Assembly (NCBI RefSeq): GCF_029937755.1
Contig: NZ_JAPYPG010000006.1
Span: 1 to 64,000, forward strand
Source of the DNA: Henriciella sp.
Lineage (GTDB): Bacteria; Pseudomonadota; Alphaproteobacteria; Caulobacterales; Hyphomonadaceae
Direction: 5' to 3'
DNA: 64,000 nucleotides
Part shown: positions 45,834-54,593 of the stretch, in pieces
Numbering within the stretch: position 1 is the stretch's first letter
Layout of the letters: each line of letters begins with the position of its first letter
Made by a program: the position numbers and the translations under genes
Notes under the pieces: model-generated
Database searches by the model: none
The model's input: only the letters and a program-made list of their open reading frames with translations
What the model was told of the DNA's origin: nothing

Positions 45834-46496
45834 CTAGCTTAGCGGGTCGATCCGGTCGATGCCCGACTGGTTGACCCGCCACCATCCGGCCAGGCCGAGG
45901 CGCTTTTTGTGCGTGACCTCGACCTGGTGAGGAATGGTCTCCGACAGCATCAGCACGACACCACCGCCCTCGGGAATTATCCTCGCGGCTGGGGGCTGAT
46001 CCTCGCTCGCGCCTTCCGGCCAGACGGCCAGCGCGCCGCCGCAGTCTTCGTCCCAGTCCTCATTCAGGTAGGCAACCAGGGAGACAACCCGGTTACGCGC
46101 GCCGGCGAAGCTGTCGAGATGACGGTCATAGAAACCACCCGGCGGATAGACGGCGAAGCAGACTTCCATCTCGAAAAGACCGAGCATCAGTTCGCGATTG
46201 AGCCCGCCGCGCAGGGCTTCGCTCCAGAGATGGAATTCCTGTTGGGCGGCCGTTGAGCCGTCGAACCATGTGATGCGGGTAAGGCGGATATCCCGGTCGA
46301 CCTGGTAGTCTTCCTCCCGCCCAATGCCTGCCAGCGCAAGATCAGCTGCTGCGTCACGGGCCAGCAGTTCTTCGCGCAGAGCGCGGGTCAGCGCGTCCGG
46401 AAGGAGGTCCGGCTGCCACGTCCAGCCCTTTGTGGCGAGATCGTCGGCGATGGCGCCGAGGCGGTTGTCGCCCGGCGCGAGGGTGATGGCGTTCAG
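45834..46496 (-). CDS. 2OG-Fe(II) oxygenase with probable CTG start
   Basis: The ORF track shows only the last 117 residues, but the frame is open for another 103 codons up to the carA stop and reads as protein throughout ([40 protein letters not shown]). No ATG, GTG or TTG occurs in it. CTG at 46496 overlaps the carA TGA as CTGA, behind an AAGGA site 9 bases upstream, giving 220 aa. The Fe ligands are YDRHLDSF (HxD) and a distal His in [17 protein letters not shown], with a following Arg for 2-oxoglutarate; the WW end is typical of SM-20/prolyl-hydroxylase-like bacterial proteins. The substrate is unknown. Confidence 0.8.
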   Translation of the reverse strand: MNAITLAPGDNRLGAIADDLATKGWTWQPDLLPDALTRALREELLARDAAADLALAGIGREEDYQVDRDIRLTRITWFDGSTAAQQEFHLWSEALRGGLNRELMLGLFEMEVCFAVYPPGGFYDRHLDSFAGARNRVVSLVAYLNEDWDEDCGGALAVWPEGASEDQPPAARIIPEGGGVVLMLSETIPHQVEVTHKKRLGLAGWWRVNQSGIDRIDPLS

Positions 46497-47668
46497 CTGC
46501 GTTGGTCCTTCATGAAGCTTGCGAACCGTTCGAACAGGTAGAAGCTGTCCTGCGGGCCGGGGCTCGCTTCGGGGTGGTGCTGGACCGAGATGATTGGCTT
46601 GCCCATGACGCGCAGGCCGGAATTGGTGCCGTCGAAGAGGGATTTGTGGCTTTCCTCGACGCCTTCGGGCAGGGTCTCGGGATCGACTGTAAAGCCGTGA
46701 TTCATCGACACAATTTCCACTTTCCCGGTCTCGAAATCCTTGACCGGATGGTTGGCGCCATGATGGCCCTGCGGCATCTTCATGGTCTTCGCGCCGAGGG
46801 CGAGGGCGAGCAGCTGGTGGCCGAGGCAGATGCCGAGCAGGGGTTTGCCGCTGTCGATGAGCTGGCGGATCGTGTCGCCGCAGCGTTTGATCGTGGCGGC
46901 CGGGTCGCCGGGGCCATTAGAGAGGACGATGCCGTCCGGATTAAGCTTCATGATCTCGTCATAGGGCGCATCGCCGCGCAGGATGGTGGCGCGGGCGCCG
47001 ACATGGGCGAGATTGCGCAGGATGTTCTTCTTCACGCCATAATCGAGCACAACAACGTGATATTCAGTCTGGTCGTTATTGGCGTAGCCGGTGACGAGGT
47101 CCCACAGCCGCTCGGAATTTTCATAGGCGGCATCGCCGACGACGTTCAGGGCAAGATCCGCATGTTCCAGACCCTCCCAGGCGCGGGCCGCCTCGATGAG
47201 GGCCTCGATGTCGATTTTGCCCTCTGGCGAGTGTGCAACTGCACATTTCGGCATGCCTCGTTCCCGGATGATGCGGGTTAGCGCCCGTGTATCCACGCCG
47301 GAGACGGCTGTGATATTCTTCTTGCTGAGCCAGGCGTCAAAATGGTCCTTGGCGCGCCAGTTCGAGGGTGGGGTAATCGGTTCGCGGAACACCGCGCCCG
47401 TGGCCGCCCTTGCTGCAGGTTCAGACGATTCCTCATGGTCGTCCGGGTTGGCGCCAACATTGCCGACATGGGGGAAAGTGAAGAGGACAACCTGGCCGGC
47501 ATAGGACGGGTCGGTCAGAATTTCCTGATAGCCGGTGATGGATGTATTGAAGCAAAGTTCCCCCACCGCAACGCCCGGCGCGCCGGAACCCGTGCCAAGG
47601 AAGACCGTTCCATCCGCCAGAGCGATCGCACCCGTAGCTGGAGAGTCTGGTTGATTTTTGCTGGCCAT
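46493..47668 (-). CDS. carA: Carbamoyl-phosphate synthase small subunit
   Basis: The 391-aa CarA delivers ammonia from glutamine to CarB. I start at [20 protein letters not shown] (ATG 47668); the ORF-track start lies inside the divergent yqeY gene. The N-terminal domain has [20 protein letters not shown], and the class-I amidotransferase domain has the nucleophile in [17 protein letters not shown] and His/Glu in [13 protein letters not shown]. carB is 9 kb away. Its stop is shared with the start of the oxygenase gene. Confidence 0.97.
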   Translation of the reverse strand: MASKNQPDSPATGAIALADGTVFLGTGSGAPGVAVGELCFNTSITGYQEILTDPSYAGQVVLFTFPHVGNVGANPDDHEESSEPAARAATGAVFREPITPPSNWRAKDHFDAWLSKKNITAVSGVDTRALTRIIRERGMPKCAVAHSPEGKIDIEALIEAARAWEGLEHADLALNVVGDAAYENSERLWDLVTGYANNDQTEYHVVVLDYGVKKNILRNLAHVGARATILRGDAPYDEIMKLNPDGIVLSNGPGDPAATIKRCGDTIRQLIDSGKPLLGICLGHQLLALALGAKTMKMPQGHHGANHPVKDFETGKVEIVSMNHGFTVDPETLPEGVEESHKSLFDGTNSGLRVMGKPIISVQHHPEASPGPQDSFYLFERFASFMKDQRS

Positions 47669-47740
47669 GAGCGTATCTCCTCGCGTCCTGTCGGGCGCCA
47701 TTAGGACTTCGGTCACCAATCGACCGCATCCTTCCGGCGC

Positions 47741-47770
47741 GAGATAGGCGTGCAGTGACCTGCCCGTCAA
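47741..47770 (-). promoter_or_regulatory. Candidate carA promoter
   Basis: On the minus strand TTGACG (47770-47765) and TATCTC (47746-47741) are spaced by 18 bases, about 73 bases upstream of the carA start. The layout resembles the candidate carB promoter. Confidence 0.5.
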
Positions 47771-47798
47771 GCGGGCGGTCCATGTGAAAAGTGCAGGT

Positions 47799-48287
47799 AT
47801 GGGACAGACAGGCGTTTCTCCATCTACCACCATTCGCGACCGCCTCGTGGCCGCGCTCCAATCCGCAGAACAGGACGACCCCCAGGGAATCCGGGCCCGG
47901 ACGCTCCGTCTGGTCAAATGCGCCATGCGCGACCGGGACGTGACGGCACGCACCCAGGGTCATTGCGAAGGCTGCGAGGAGACGGAAGTCCGGAAACTGC
48001 TGGAAACAATGGTCGCACAGCGGGAAATTTCAGCGCGCGAATATGACGAGTCCGGCCGCATCAGCGATGCCGAGCGTGAGCGCGAGGAAATGGAAATCCT
48101 GCAGGCTTTCCTGCCCCGTCCGCTCGAAGGTGATGCGCTTGAAGGCGCTGTCGAGCAGGTCGTCGAGGATCTTGAAGCCCACAAGCTCAAGGATATGGGC
48201 CGCTGTATGGCCGAGCTGCAGAATCGTTATCCCGGCCGTATCGATACCGGCACTGCCGGTAAGGCCGTACGCCGCGCTCTGGTGTAG
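47799..48287 (+). CDS. GatB/YqeY domain-containing protein
   Basis: The 162-aa YqeY protein starts [20 protein letters not shown] (ATG 47799), with the longer ORF-track start unsupported. Family signs are [58 protein letters not shown] and [20 protein letters not shown]. The fold resembles the C-terminal tRNA-binding part of GatB, but free-standing YqeY has no settled role; it is found beside carA or dnaG/rpoD in many bacteria, and the latter pair is 4.4 kb downstream here. The Cys pair in HCEGCEE is unusual and may bind metal. Confidence 0.92.
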   Translation: MGQTGVSPSTTIRDRLVAALQSAEQDDPQGIRARTLRLVKCAMRDRDVTARTQGHCEGCEETEVRKLLETMVAQREISAREYDESGRISDAEREREEMEILQAFLPRPLEGDALEGAVEQVVEDLEAHKLKDMGRCMAELQNRYPGRIDTGTAGKAVRRALV

Positions 48288-48341
48288 GGACAGAGGCGGG
48301 ACGGACCGAGAAATCTCCCGCTAAAATTCCGCAAAAACGAC

Positions 48342-48385
48342 AGTCCGAAAACAGTCCGGTTATAGTCCGGAAACAGTCCGGCTGT
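48342..48385 (+). repeat. Four 11-bp iterons (AGTCCG core) upstream of the caspase-like gene
   Basis: AGTCCG begins at 48342, 48353, 48364 and 48375, giving exact 11-base periods: AGTCCGAAAAC, AGTCCGGTTAT, AGTCCGGAAAC, AGTCCGGCTGT. One-turn spacing puts the sites on the same DNA face, as for cooperative protein binding. They lie 115-158 bases before the caspase-like start and after yqeY. A TATGAT -10-like box occurs near 48473. Confidence 0.65.
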
Positions 48386-48499
48386 GACGGACTCGGCAGG
48401 CGCGCCGCTGCCCGCCTCACGATTCGTGCGCCTGTCAACGCTACATGGTTAATAAATTGTGAATAGCGTGCTATGATGCCCTCATGAGGGGAATCCGGC

Positions 48500-50524
48500 A
48501 TGCGGGTAGCTTTCATCTTGTGTCTGATCTGGTGTCTGGGGCTTGTCACGCCAGCCACAGCGCAACGGATTGCGACCATTATCGGTAATTCGGACTATAC
48601 CCAGCGTGGCTGGGACCTCCCGAACCCTGCAAGCGATGCACGCCTCGTGGCGGCTGCCCTTGAGGCTGTCGGCTTCGAAACCGAGGTGCTGACCGATCTT
48701 GGCGAAAGTGATCTTGAGGCTGCCTTCATCCGGCATGGCCAGAAGCTCAAGGATGCCGGTCAGGAGAGTGTCGGCTTCTTCTATTATGCCGGACATGCCA
48801 TCCAGTCCGAGGGGCTCAACTATCTCATCCCGGTGGATGCCGCGCCGCGATCGGAAGCCGATGTCTGGGCGCAGGCCCCGCGGCTCGGCCAGCTGGTGGA
48901 GCTGCTGTCCATTGCCGGCAATCAGGCGAATTTCATCGTCCTCGATGCCTGCCGCGACAATCCGATGCCGATGAGTGTGCGCTCTGGTGGGGGCGGTCTG
49001 GCGGCGCCGGAACGGGTGCGCGGCACGCTGATCGCCTATGCGACCGCGCCGGGCAAGACGGCGTCTGACGGGCTCGGTGCCAATAGCCCTTATAGCGCGG
49101 CGCTGGCCACCTATCTCGTCCAGCCGGGCCTGGCCGCCGAAACCATGTTCCGCCGGGTTGCGACACGCGTCGAACGGGACACGAAATACACCCAGCAGCC
49201 CTGGACCGAATCCGGTCTTCGCGGTGAAACCGACTTCTGCTTTGCCGGCTGTGATGAGACGGTGAGCACCGTATCGGCCGAAACGGTGGCTTTGCAACTT
49301 GCCATGAAGAGCAACAGCGCCGACCTGCTCGACGCTTTCCTGCGCAGCTATCCGAAGGCCGCCAGCCGAAGCCTGGTCGAGGCCCGCGTCGAGGAGTTGC
49401 GCGCCCTCCCCGGACCAGCCCGTACCCTGCGCATCGAGGCCGCCGTTGACACAATTGCGAGCCCCGATGCCCTGCCGGTCGACATGCGCATGCTGCGCGC
49501 CATTATCTCGCGGTTGGCTCAGTCGGAACAGGATATCGACAAGGCCATTCTGAAGCTGCTGGAAGAGGGGAATCTCGACGCGGCCATCAAGGCGCTGCAG
49601 GCCTATTATGACGACAATGAAGATGCGCTCGGGCCGGACGAAAAACGCGTCATGCTGCACCAGATCGGCGCCTTTGCTGCCGATGCCGACATGCCGGTCG
49701 CGCGCGAAGCCTATGAGGCCCTGATCGATGTGGCGCCGTCAGACTATTATGCCCATCTGAGGCTGATCCGGCTGGCGCGGTTTACCCACGATATCGGGGC
49801 TGCCCGCCGCTACCTTGAGCGGGCCCGCACACTGTCGCCGGGCCGGGCGGAAGATAGCATCTTTCTCGACATCCAGGATGGGACGATCCGGGTCTATGAG
49901 GATAAGCTGGCCGAGGCTAGCGAGATCCTGCTGGACGCGGCGGAGAGGGCTGAAGCCGCCGGTCTCGACCGGCTGGAATCGCAGGCACGTACCAATGCCG
50001 CTCTCAGCTTCGCCATTCGCGGCGAGCATGAGACAGCGCGCGAGATGCTGGAAGAACTGATGCCGTGGCAGAGGCAGCGCGGTTTTGACCGGGACTTTGG
50101 TGTCGCCCTCTCGACGATGGGCAATATGGCATTGCTGGAAGACCGGCTGGATGCGGCCCGGCCTTTCTTCGAGGCTTATGTGGCGCTTGAAGAGGCGACC
50201 GGGCGGCCGCACTCACTGGCGACCGGATACCGGCAGCTCGCGTCGATCGACCTGAAGCTCGGCCATGCCGACGTGGCAAGGGCCGGATATCTGAGGTCGC
50301 TGGAGCTGTCGCGTGACATGGATTCGCCGGTGGGAGAGTTCTTCAGCCTGCTCGGCATTGCAGAGACCCAGTCTGCCGCGGGGCAGGGCGAGGCGGCCTG
50401 CGAAACGGTGGCCCGCGCCGGCCTGCTCTATGGCGACGACATGCGCGTCAGCCCCTCGACCGTCGAGACCATCAAGGGGTTGGGCTGTCCGTCAGACCTG
50501 ATCGAGGTCAGCGCGCTGGACTAG
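48500..50524 (+). CDS. Caspase-like (peptidase C14) protein with TPR region
   Basis: The 674-aa protein has a signal peptide (MRVAFILCLIWCLGLVTPATAQ). A p20-type caspase domain follows (about 22-245; IATIIGNSDYTQRGWDLPNP), with the catalytic His in FFYYAGHAIQSEGLNYLIP and Cys in FIVLDACRDNPMP. A long alpha-solenoid (about 270-670) has TPR-like units such as GAARRYLERARTLSPGRAED, DRLEAARPF-like DRLDAARPFFEAYVALEEAT and LKLGHADVARAGYLRSLELS. Secreted caspase-TPR proteins are common in alphaproteobacteria, but their targets are unknown. It is preceded by four iterons and a GAGGGG ribosome site. Confidence 0.9.
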   Translation: MRVAFILCLIWCLGLVTPATAQRIATIIGNSDYTQRGWDLPNPASDARLVAAALEAVGFETEVLTDLGESDLEAAFIRHGQKLKDAGQESVGFFYYAGHAIQSEGLNYLIPVDAAPRSEADVWAQAPRLGQLVELLSIAGNQANFIVLDACRDNPMPMSVRSGGGGLAAPERVRGTLIAYATAPGKTASDGLGANSPYSAALATYLVQPGLAAETMFRRVATRVERDTKYTQQPWTESGLRGETDFCFAGCDETVSTVSAETVALQLAMKSNSADLLDAFLRSYPKAASRSLVEARVEELRALPGPARTLRIEAAVDTIASPDALPVDMRMLRAIISRLAQSEQDIDKAILKLLEEGNLDAAIKALQAYYDDNEDALGPDEKRVMLHQIGAFAADADMPVAREAYEALIDVAPSDYYAHLRLIRLARFTHDIGAARRYLERARTLSPGRAEDSIFLDIQDGTIRVYEDKLAEASEILLDAAERAEAAGLDRLESQARTNAALSFAIRGEHETAREMLEELMPWQRQRGFDRDFGVALSTMGNMALLEDRLDAARPFFEAYVALEEATGRPHSLATGYRQLASIDLKLGHADVARAGYLRSLELSRDMDSPVGEFFSLLGIAETQSAAGQGEAACETVARAGLLYGDDMRVSPSTVETIKGLGCPSDLIEVSALD

Positions 50525-50535
50525 CGGCGTGGCGC

Positions 50536-50934
50536 TCAGATGCAGGGCCAGTTGGTGCTTAGCTCCGCGATCAAATTCATGTTTGTTTCATCATCAAAGA
50601 AGACGGGGTCAACCGCGGCTGGCACATCCAGGTTAGAAGTGTTGGCCGAACCGCCACTTTCGTCATCATCACTCCCATGAAACTGAATGTTTCCCAAACT
50701 CAGCTTTAGTGTCACCTCTGCCAATCGGTCCTTTGGTTCCATCCCTTTCACGTGCTGATCGTTGACGGGTCGTGCCTGTGAAGTCTTTTCAACGAAATTC
50801 GCTGCTCTCAACATGAGAAGTTTGAAAAGTTGTTCACGCTTTTTGCAAACAACCTCCTTCTGTTCGTCTGATAGCTCTTTGCTGGCTTCAAAATTCGCCA
50901 GCTCCAAGAATAATTCTTTTCTCAGATGACCCAC
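50536..50934 (-). CDS. Low-GC orphan protein
   Basis: The 132-aa product starts at GTG (GTG GGT CAT), behind AGGGAGA. It is hydrophilic with a helical N-terminal half (LRKELFLELANFEASKELSD, then KEVVCKKREQLFKLLMLRAA) and an acidic C-terminal half (FHGSDDDESGGSANTSNLDV). I do not recognise the family. AT content is clearly higher than in flanking genes, so it was probably acquired. It ends 11 bases from the convergent caspase-like gene. Confidence 0.6.
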   Translation of the reverse strand: MGHLRKELFLELANFEASKELSDEQKEVVCKKREQLFKLLMLRAANFVEKTSQARPVNDQHVKGMEPKDRLAEVTLKLSLGNIQFHGSDDDESGGSANTSNLDVPAAVDPVFFDDETNMNLIAELSTNWPCI

Positions 50935-51017
50935 CCGATCTCTCCCTCTCTAGATGTCAGACGCTCAACCCATAGCAGAAATTAGCCTTTTATTAACCAT
51001 AAAAACGTGGCGAGCTT

Positions 51018-51686
51018 TTATGGGGCGGCGGTGTCAGAGCTGACCTCAGGCAGGGTGAGGTAGGCATAGATCACATCGGCCATTTCGTCGGCGAAGGCCT
51101 GGCCCTCGAGGCGCATGACATGGCCGGCGCCATCCTTGCCGTAGAGGGCCTTTTCGACGAGCGCGGTGTTGGCGAGGTAGATCATCGTGTCGGCGGCGCG
51201 GTCGAGATCGTCACGCGCGATGCGGTCTTTCACGAGGTCGAGAAAGGCGCGGTTTCCGGCGCGGGCCTCGTCCCAGAGGTCTTTCCAGTCTTCGCCGATG
51301 AGATCCGGTCTCAGCCGCCCCTGCAGGTGAACCGCCCGCAGGATGTGGGCCTGTTCGCAGATAAAGGCGTGCGCGGCGCGGATCTGGCGGCGCAGGAGAG
51401 AACGCAGGTCGCTCTGGGCAATGTCGTCTTCGGTGATCGCGGCATGCGACAGCTGTTCGCGGCTGCGGTCGCGCCAGAGATCGAAGAGCAACGGCACGAG
51501 GGCCTGCTTGTTCTCGAAGCGGCGATAGACCGTTCCGACCGCGACGCCGGCTTCCTGGGCGAGCTCGGCCACACCGATCGTGTCGAAGTCCTTCTCGCGC
51601 AGCAGGCGTTCGAGTGCTGCCATCAGTTTCTCGCATGTCTGTTTTGACCGGGTCTGGGCCGCTGGTCTGGCACGGGGCTTTGACAC
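51018..51686 (-). CDS. TetR/AcrR family transcriptional regulator
   Basis: The 222-aa regulator uses a GTG start. The HTH is in about residues 17-62 (CEKLMAALERLLREKDFDTI, then GVAELAQEAGVAVGTVYRRF and ENKQALVPLLFDL). The C-terminal ligand-binding domain has no signature that identifies the inducer. It is divergent from the CPBP protease gene with a 160-base spacer holding the palindrome GTGAATTCAC, so it likely represses itself and perhaps the protease gene. Confidence 0.93.
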   Translation of the reverse strand: MSKPRARPAAQTRSKQTCEKLMAALERLLREKDFDTIGVAELAQEAGVAVGTVYRRFENKQALVPLLFDLWRDRSREQLSHAAITEDDIAQSDLRSLLRRQIRAAHAFICEQAHILRAVHLQGRLRPDLIGEDWKDLWDEARAGNRAFLDLVKDRIARDDLDRAADTMIYLANTALVEKALYGKDGAGHVMRLEGQAFADEMADVIYAYLTLPEVSSDTAAP

Positions 51687-51711
51687 GTCACGTTCTCCGT
51701 AGTATGCGAAA

Positions 51712-51721
51712 GTGAATTCAC
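51712..51721. promoter_or_regulatory. Palindrome GTGAATTCAC, likely TetR operator
   Basis: A perfect 10-bp palindrome, extended by a further TTCACATT, lies 26-35 bases upstream of the TetR-gene start. It overlaps the expected promoter, which fits autorepression. No other site of this kind is seen in the spacer. Confidence 0.55.
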
Positions 51722-51846
51722 ATTCACATTATGGGTGCGTCACACGGAAGTCAATTCAGGTAAGATGGTCTGCAGGCTGGAATGCAGGCCCCCGGAACCT
51801 GATCGCCGCGCGCGCCCTGATGGAGCAGGAACAGAAGGAATGAACG

Positions 51847-52611
51847 ATGTTTGAGGGGATCATGAAGGAGGCTGAACTCCTTCTCGGCTTTGCCGCCGTC
51901 GCGGTCATCTGGCTTGTCATGATTGCCATGGACGTCTGGCGCCGGGCGAAGGGCCTGAAGCGCCGGACCACCAGCCCCATGCGCCAGTGGTTTGCGAGCA
52001 TTGGCATCCTGTGGGGCCTGGCTGCGATCTCCGTCTGGGCGTGGATGGCGTCCGGGCGCACGCTTGCCGATCTCGGCTTCAGTTCGGGGGAGGCCGGTGG
52101 CTGGCGCCTCGGGCTTGCCTGGGGGCTGGCGATTGCCTTTGCCGGGCAGCAGGTCATCCAGCTCATCGCTATCCGGCGCAATGAAGAGACCCGTACCCAG
52201 GTGAAGGACGTCGTGTTCGGGAGCGGTGACTATGACCAGATCATGCCGCGCCGGCGCAAGGATGTCTGGGGCTACCAGCTTCTTGCTGTCACGGCCGGTA
52301 TCACCGAGGAAGTGGTCTTCCGGGCCTTCCTGATCAGCCTGTTTGCGCTGTGGATGCCAATCTGGCTCGCGGCCGTGGCGGCGCTCGCCATGTTCATCGT
52401 GGCGCATGCCTATCAGGGTGTGCAGGGGCTGGTGCGGATCCTGCCGGTGAGCATTGTGCTGACGCTCTGCTACGTCCTCTCGGGATCGCTGTGGCCGGGC
52501 ATCTTCCTGCATGTGGCCGTCGATGTGCTGAGCGGGCTGATGGTCTGGGTGATCCTGCCGCGCGAGGGCTATGTCGAGGTCCAGCCCAGGACCGAAGGGG
52601 CGCCAGCCTGA
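51847..52611 (+). CDS. CPBP family intramembrane glutamic endopeptidase
   Basis: The 254-aa protein has about seven helices and the CPBP (CAAX protease/Abi) signature: motif 1 is AGITEEVVFRAFLISLF (EExxxR), motif 2 is AMFIVAHAYQGVQGLV (FxxxH-like), and motif 3 is WPGIFLHVAVDVLSGL (HxxxD). These residues form the glutamic protease site in the membrane. Substrates are unknown; bacterial members process peptides or provide immunity to bacteriocins. It is divergent from the TetR regulator. Confidence 0.92.
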   Translation: MFEGIMKEAELLLGFAAVAVIWLVMIAMDVWRRAKGLKRRTTSPMRQWFASIGILWGLAAISVWAWMASGRTLADLGFSSGEAGGWRLGLAWGLAIAFAGQQVIQLIAIRRNEETRTQVKDVVFGSGDYDQIMPRRRKDVWGYQLLAVTAGITEEVVFRAFLISLFALWMPIWLAAVAALAMFIVAHAYQGVQGLVRILPVSIVLTLCYVLSGSLWPGIFLHVAVDVLSGLMVWVILPREGYVEVQPRTEGAPA

Positions 52612-52697
52612 TTTTGTCCACAGGCTGCGCTCAAGCCTGTGCATCACCGCAATCAGATCGTTCCGCCGGGCGGTCTTGTGCGTTACACTGGCTGGCT

Positions 52698-54530
52698 ATG
52701 TCCTCACCCGTCCGCATCCCCGATGGCTTCGTCGAAGAACTGAAGGCGCGCATCCGCCCTTCGGATGTGATCGGGCGCAAGGTGAAGCTGAAGAAGCAGG
52801 GCAAGGAATGGGTTGGCCTGTCGCCCTTCACCAATGAGAAAAGCCCGAGCTTCTACGTCAACGACCAGAAGCGCATCTTCAAGGATTTCTCCTCCGGTAT
52901 CGGGGGCGACGTCATCGCCTTCATCATGGAGACCGAGCGGCTCTCTTTCATGGAAGCGGTCGAGAAGCTCGCCGACGAGGCGGGGATGCAACTCCCCAAG
53001 GCGACGCCTCAGGACGAGGAAACCTATGACCGGCGCAAGCGGCTCTATGAGTGCTGTGAGGCGGCGTGTGCGTTCTATGAGGACAGGCTGCGTGCGGCCG
53101 AAGGCACCGAGGCGCGGACCTATCTCGAAGGCCGGGGGCTCAGCGCGGGCGCCTGGGCGCGCCACCGTCTGGGCTATGCGCCCGATGACTGGCGCACCAC
53201 GATCGAGCATCTGAAGTCGAAGGGCTTCACGATGAAGGAGATCATGGAGGCCGGCCTCGCTGTCCAGAAAGAGGGCGGCGGCGACCCGTATGACCGGTTC
53301 CGCGGCCGGGTGATCTTCCCGATCACGGACGTGCGCGGCCAGGTCATCGCATTCGGGGGCCGGGGGCTGCAGCCGGATGCCAAGCCGAAATATCTCAATT
53401 CCAATGATACCGAGCTCTTCCACAAGGGCCGCGTGCTCTATCGCTACAAGGATGCACGCGAGGCGTTCGGCTCGACCGATGAAGGCGGGCTGATCGTCTG
53501 CGAAGGCTATATGGATGCCATCGCGCTGGCGGAAGCCGGCTTTGGCCATGCCGTGGCCCCGCTGGGCACCGCGCTGACGGAAGACCAGCTTGGCCTGCTC
53601 TGGCGCGCCGGGCCGGAACCGGTGCTGTGCTTCGATGGCGATGCCGCCGGCCTGCGCGCCGCCTACCGCTCCATCGAGCGGGCCTTGCCACACCTGGAGC
53701 CGGGCCGGTCGCTCTTCTTCTGCCTGCTGGGCGACGGCATGGATCCGGATGACCTGATCCGCCAGTCTGGCCCTGAGGCCATGCGCTCGGCGCTGGAGCA
53801 TTCCCTGCCGCTGGTCGAGGTTCTGTGGCGGCGCGAGCGTGACGCCGAAGCCATCGACACGCCGGAACGCCAGGCCGGGCTGGAGTCGCGGCTGATGCAG
53901 GCGGCCGCCCAGATCCGCAACCCGGCAGTGAAGTCCGCCTATGAGCGTGACCTGAAATCCCGCATGCGCGACCATCTCTGGCAGCAGCGCAAGTCGAAGC
54001 GCGGCAGTGGCGGCCAGCGGGGGCAGCGTGGAGAGCCTGCTCCGAAGGGCGCCCCGCAGACCGGCACGCCCGCCAAGACACGCGGCCTCGGCCTGCTCGT
54101 GCGCGCCATCGATAGCCCCCACCTGATCGACATTGCGCTGGAAACGCTGACAATGGCGGCATTCCCCGATCCGGATGTCGCCGCGATCCGCGATGTGCTG
54201 ATTTCCTCAGCCGAGGCAGACAAGGGTGTTGACCGGGGCGTAATCCGTGACCATTTAGTATCTCGAGGTAACACGCGCGCTGCAGACTTGCTGGAATCTT
54301 ATCCCGAAATTCCTGAGATTGCCCCGGATGGCCCAGAGGAACGGGAATGGCTGATCGCCTTGGAGCAATATGTGGCCAGAGAAGAGTCCGGACCTTACGG
54401 TTCGGCCGGTGCCGGTGATGAGGTGACGTCGTCACCCGAAAGCTGGCGGCGGCTGCATCACGAGGTGTCGGAACGCAAGGCCCGTGCGGCGCGTCTCAAC
54501 GAGGCAGCAGAGCAGGTGGATCGGGATTGA
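52698..54530 (+). CDS. dnaG: DNA primase
   Basis: The 610-aa primase makes RNA primers for replication. I start at MSSPVRIPDGFVEELKARIR (ATG 52698), as the ORF-track N-terminus runs through the CPBP gene in another frame. The zinc-finger region reads WVGLSPFTNEKSPSFYVNDQ, then IFKDFSSGIGGDVIAFIMET. The usual CPFH and CFGCG ligands are replaced by SPFT and DFSSG, so zinc cannot bind there in the classical way. The TOPRIM core follows (LIVCEGYMDAIALAEAGFGH; CFDGDAAGLRAAYRSIERAL). The C-terminal helicase-interaction region is present. rpoD follows in the same direction. Confidence 0.95.
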   Translation: MSSPVRIPDGFVEELKARIRPSDVIGRKVKLKKQGKEWVGLSPFTNEKSPSFYVNDQKRIFKDFSSGIGGDVIAFIMETERLSFMEAVEKLADEAGMQLPKATPQDEETYDRRKRLYECCEAACAFYEDRLRAAEGTEARTYLEGRGLSAGAWARHRLGYAPDDWRTTIEHLKSKGFTMKEIMEAGLAVQKEGGGDPYDRFRGRVIFPITDVRGQVIAFGGRGLQPDAKPKYLNSNDTELFHKGRVLYRYKDAREAFGSTDEGGLIVCEGYMDAIALAEAGFGHAVAPLGTALTEDQLGLLWRAGPEPVLCFDGDAAGLRAAYRSIERALPHLEPGRSLFFCLLGDGMDPDDLIRQSGPEAMRSALEHSLPLVEVLWRRERDAEAIDTPERQAGLESRLMQAAAQIRNPAVKSAYERDLKSRMRDHLWQQRKSKRGSGGQRGQRGEPAPKGAPQTGTPAKTRGLGLLVRAIDSPHLIDIALETLTMAAFPDPDVAAIRDVLISSAEADKGVDRGVIRDHLVSRGNTRAADLLESYPEIPEIAPDGPEEREWLIALEQYVAREESGPYGSAGAGDEVTSSPESWRRLHHEVSERKARAARLNEAAEQVDRD

Positions 54531-54593
54531 TCCACTGGCATAAAGGACCAAGTTGTTGCAGAGAGCGGCTGCGGCGACAGGCGGGAGAACTAC

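Noticed and set aside
52704-54122. 472-aa minus-strand ORF opposite dnaG
   Set aside because: It is an antisense shadow; dnaG motifs are clear on the plus strand.
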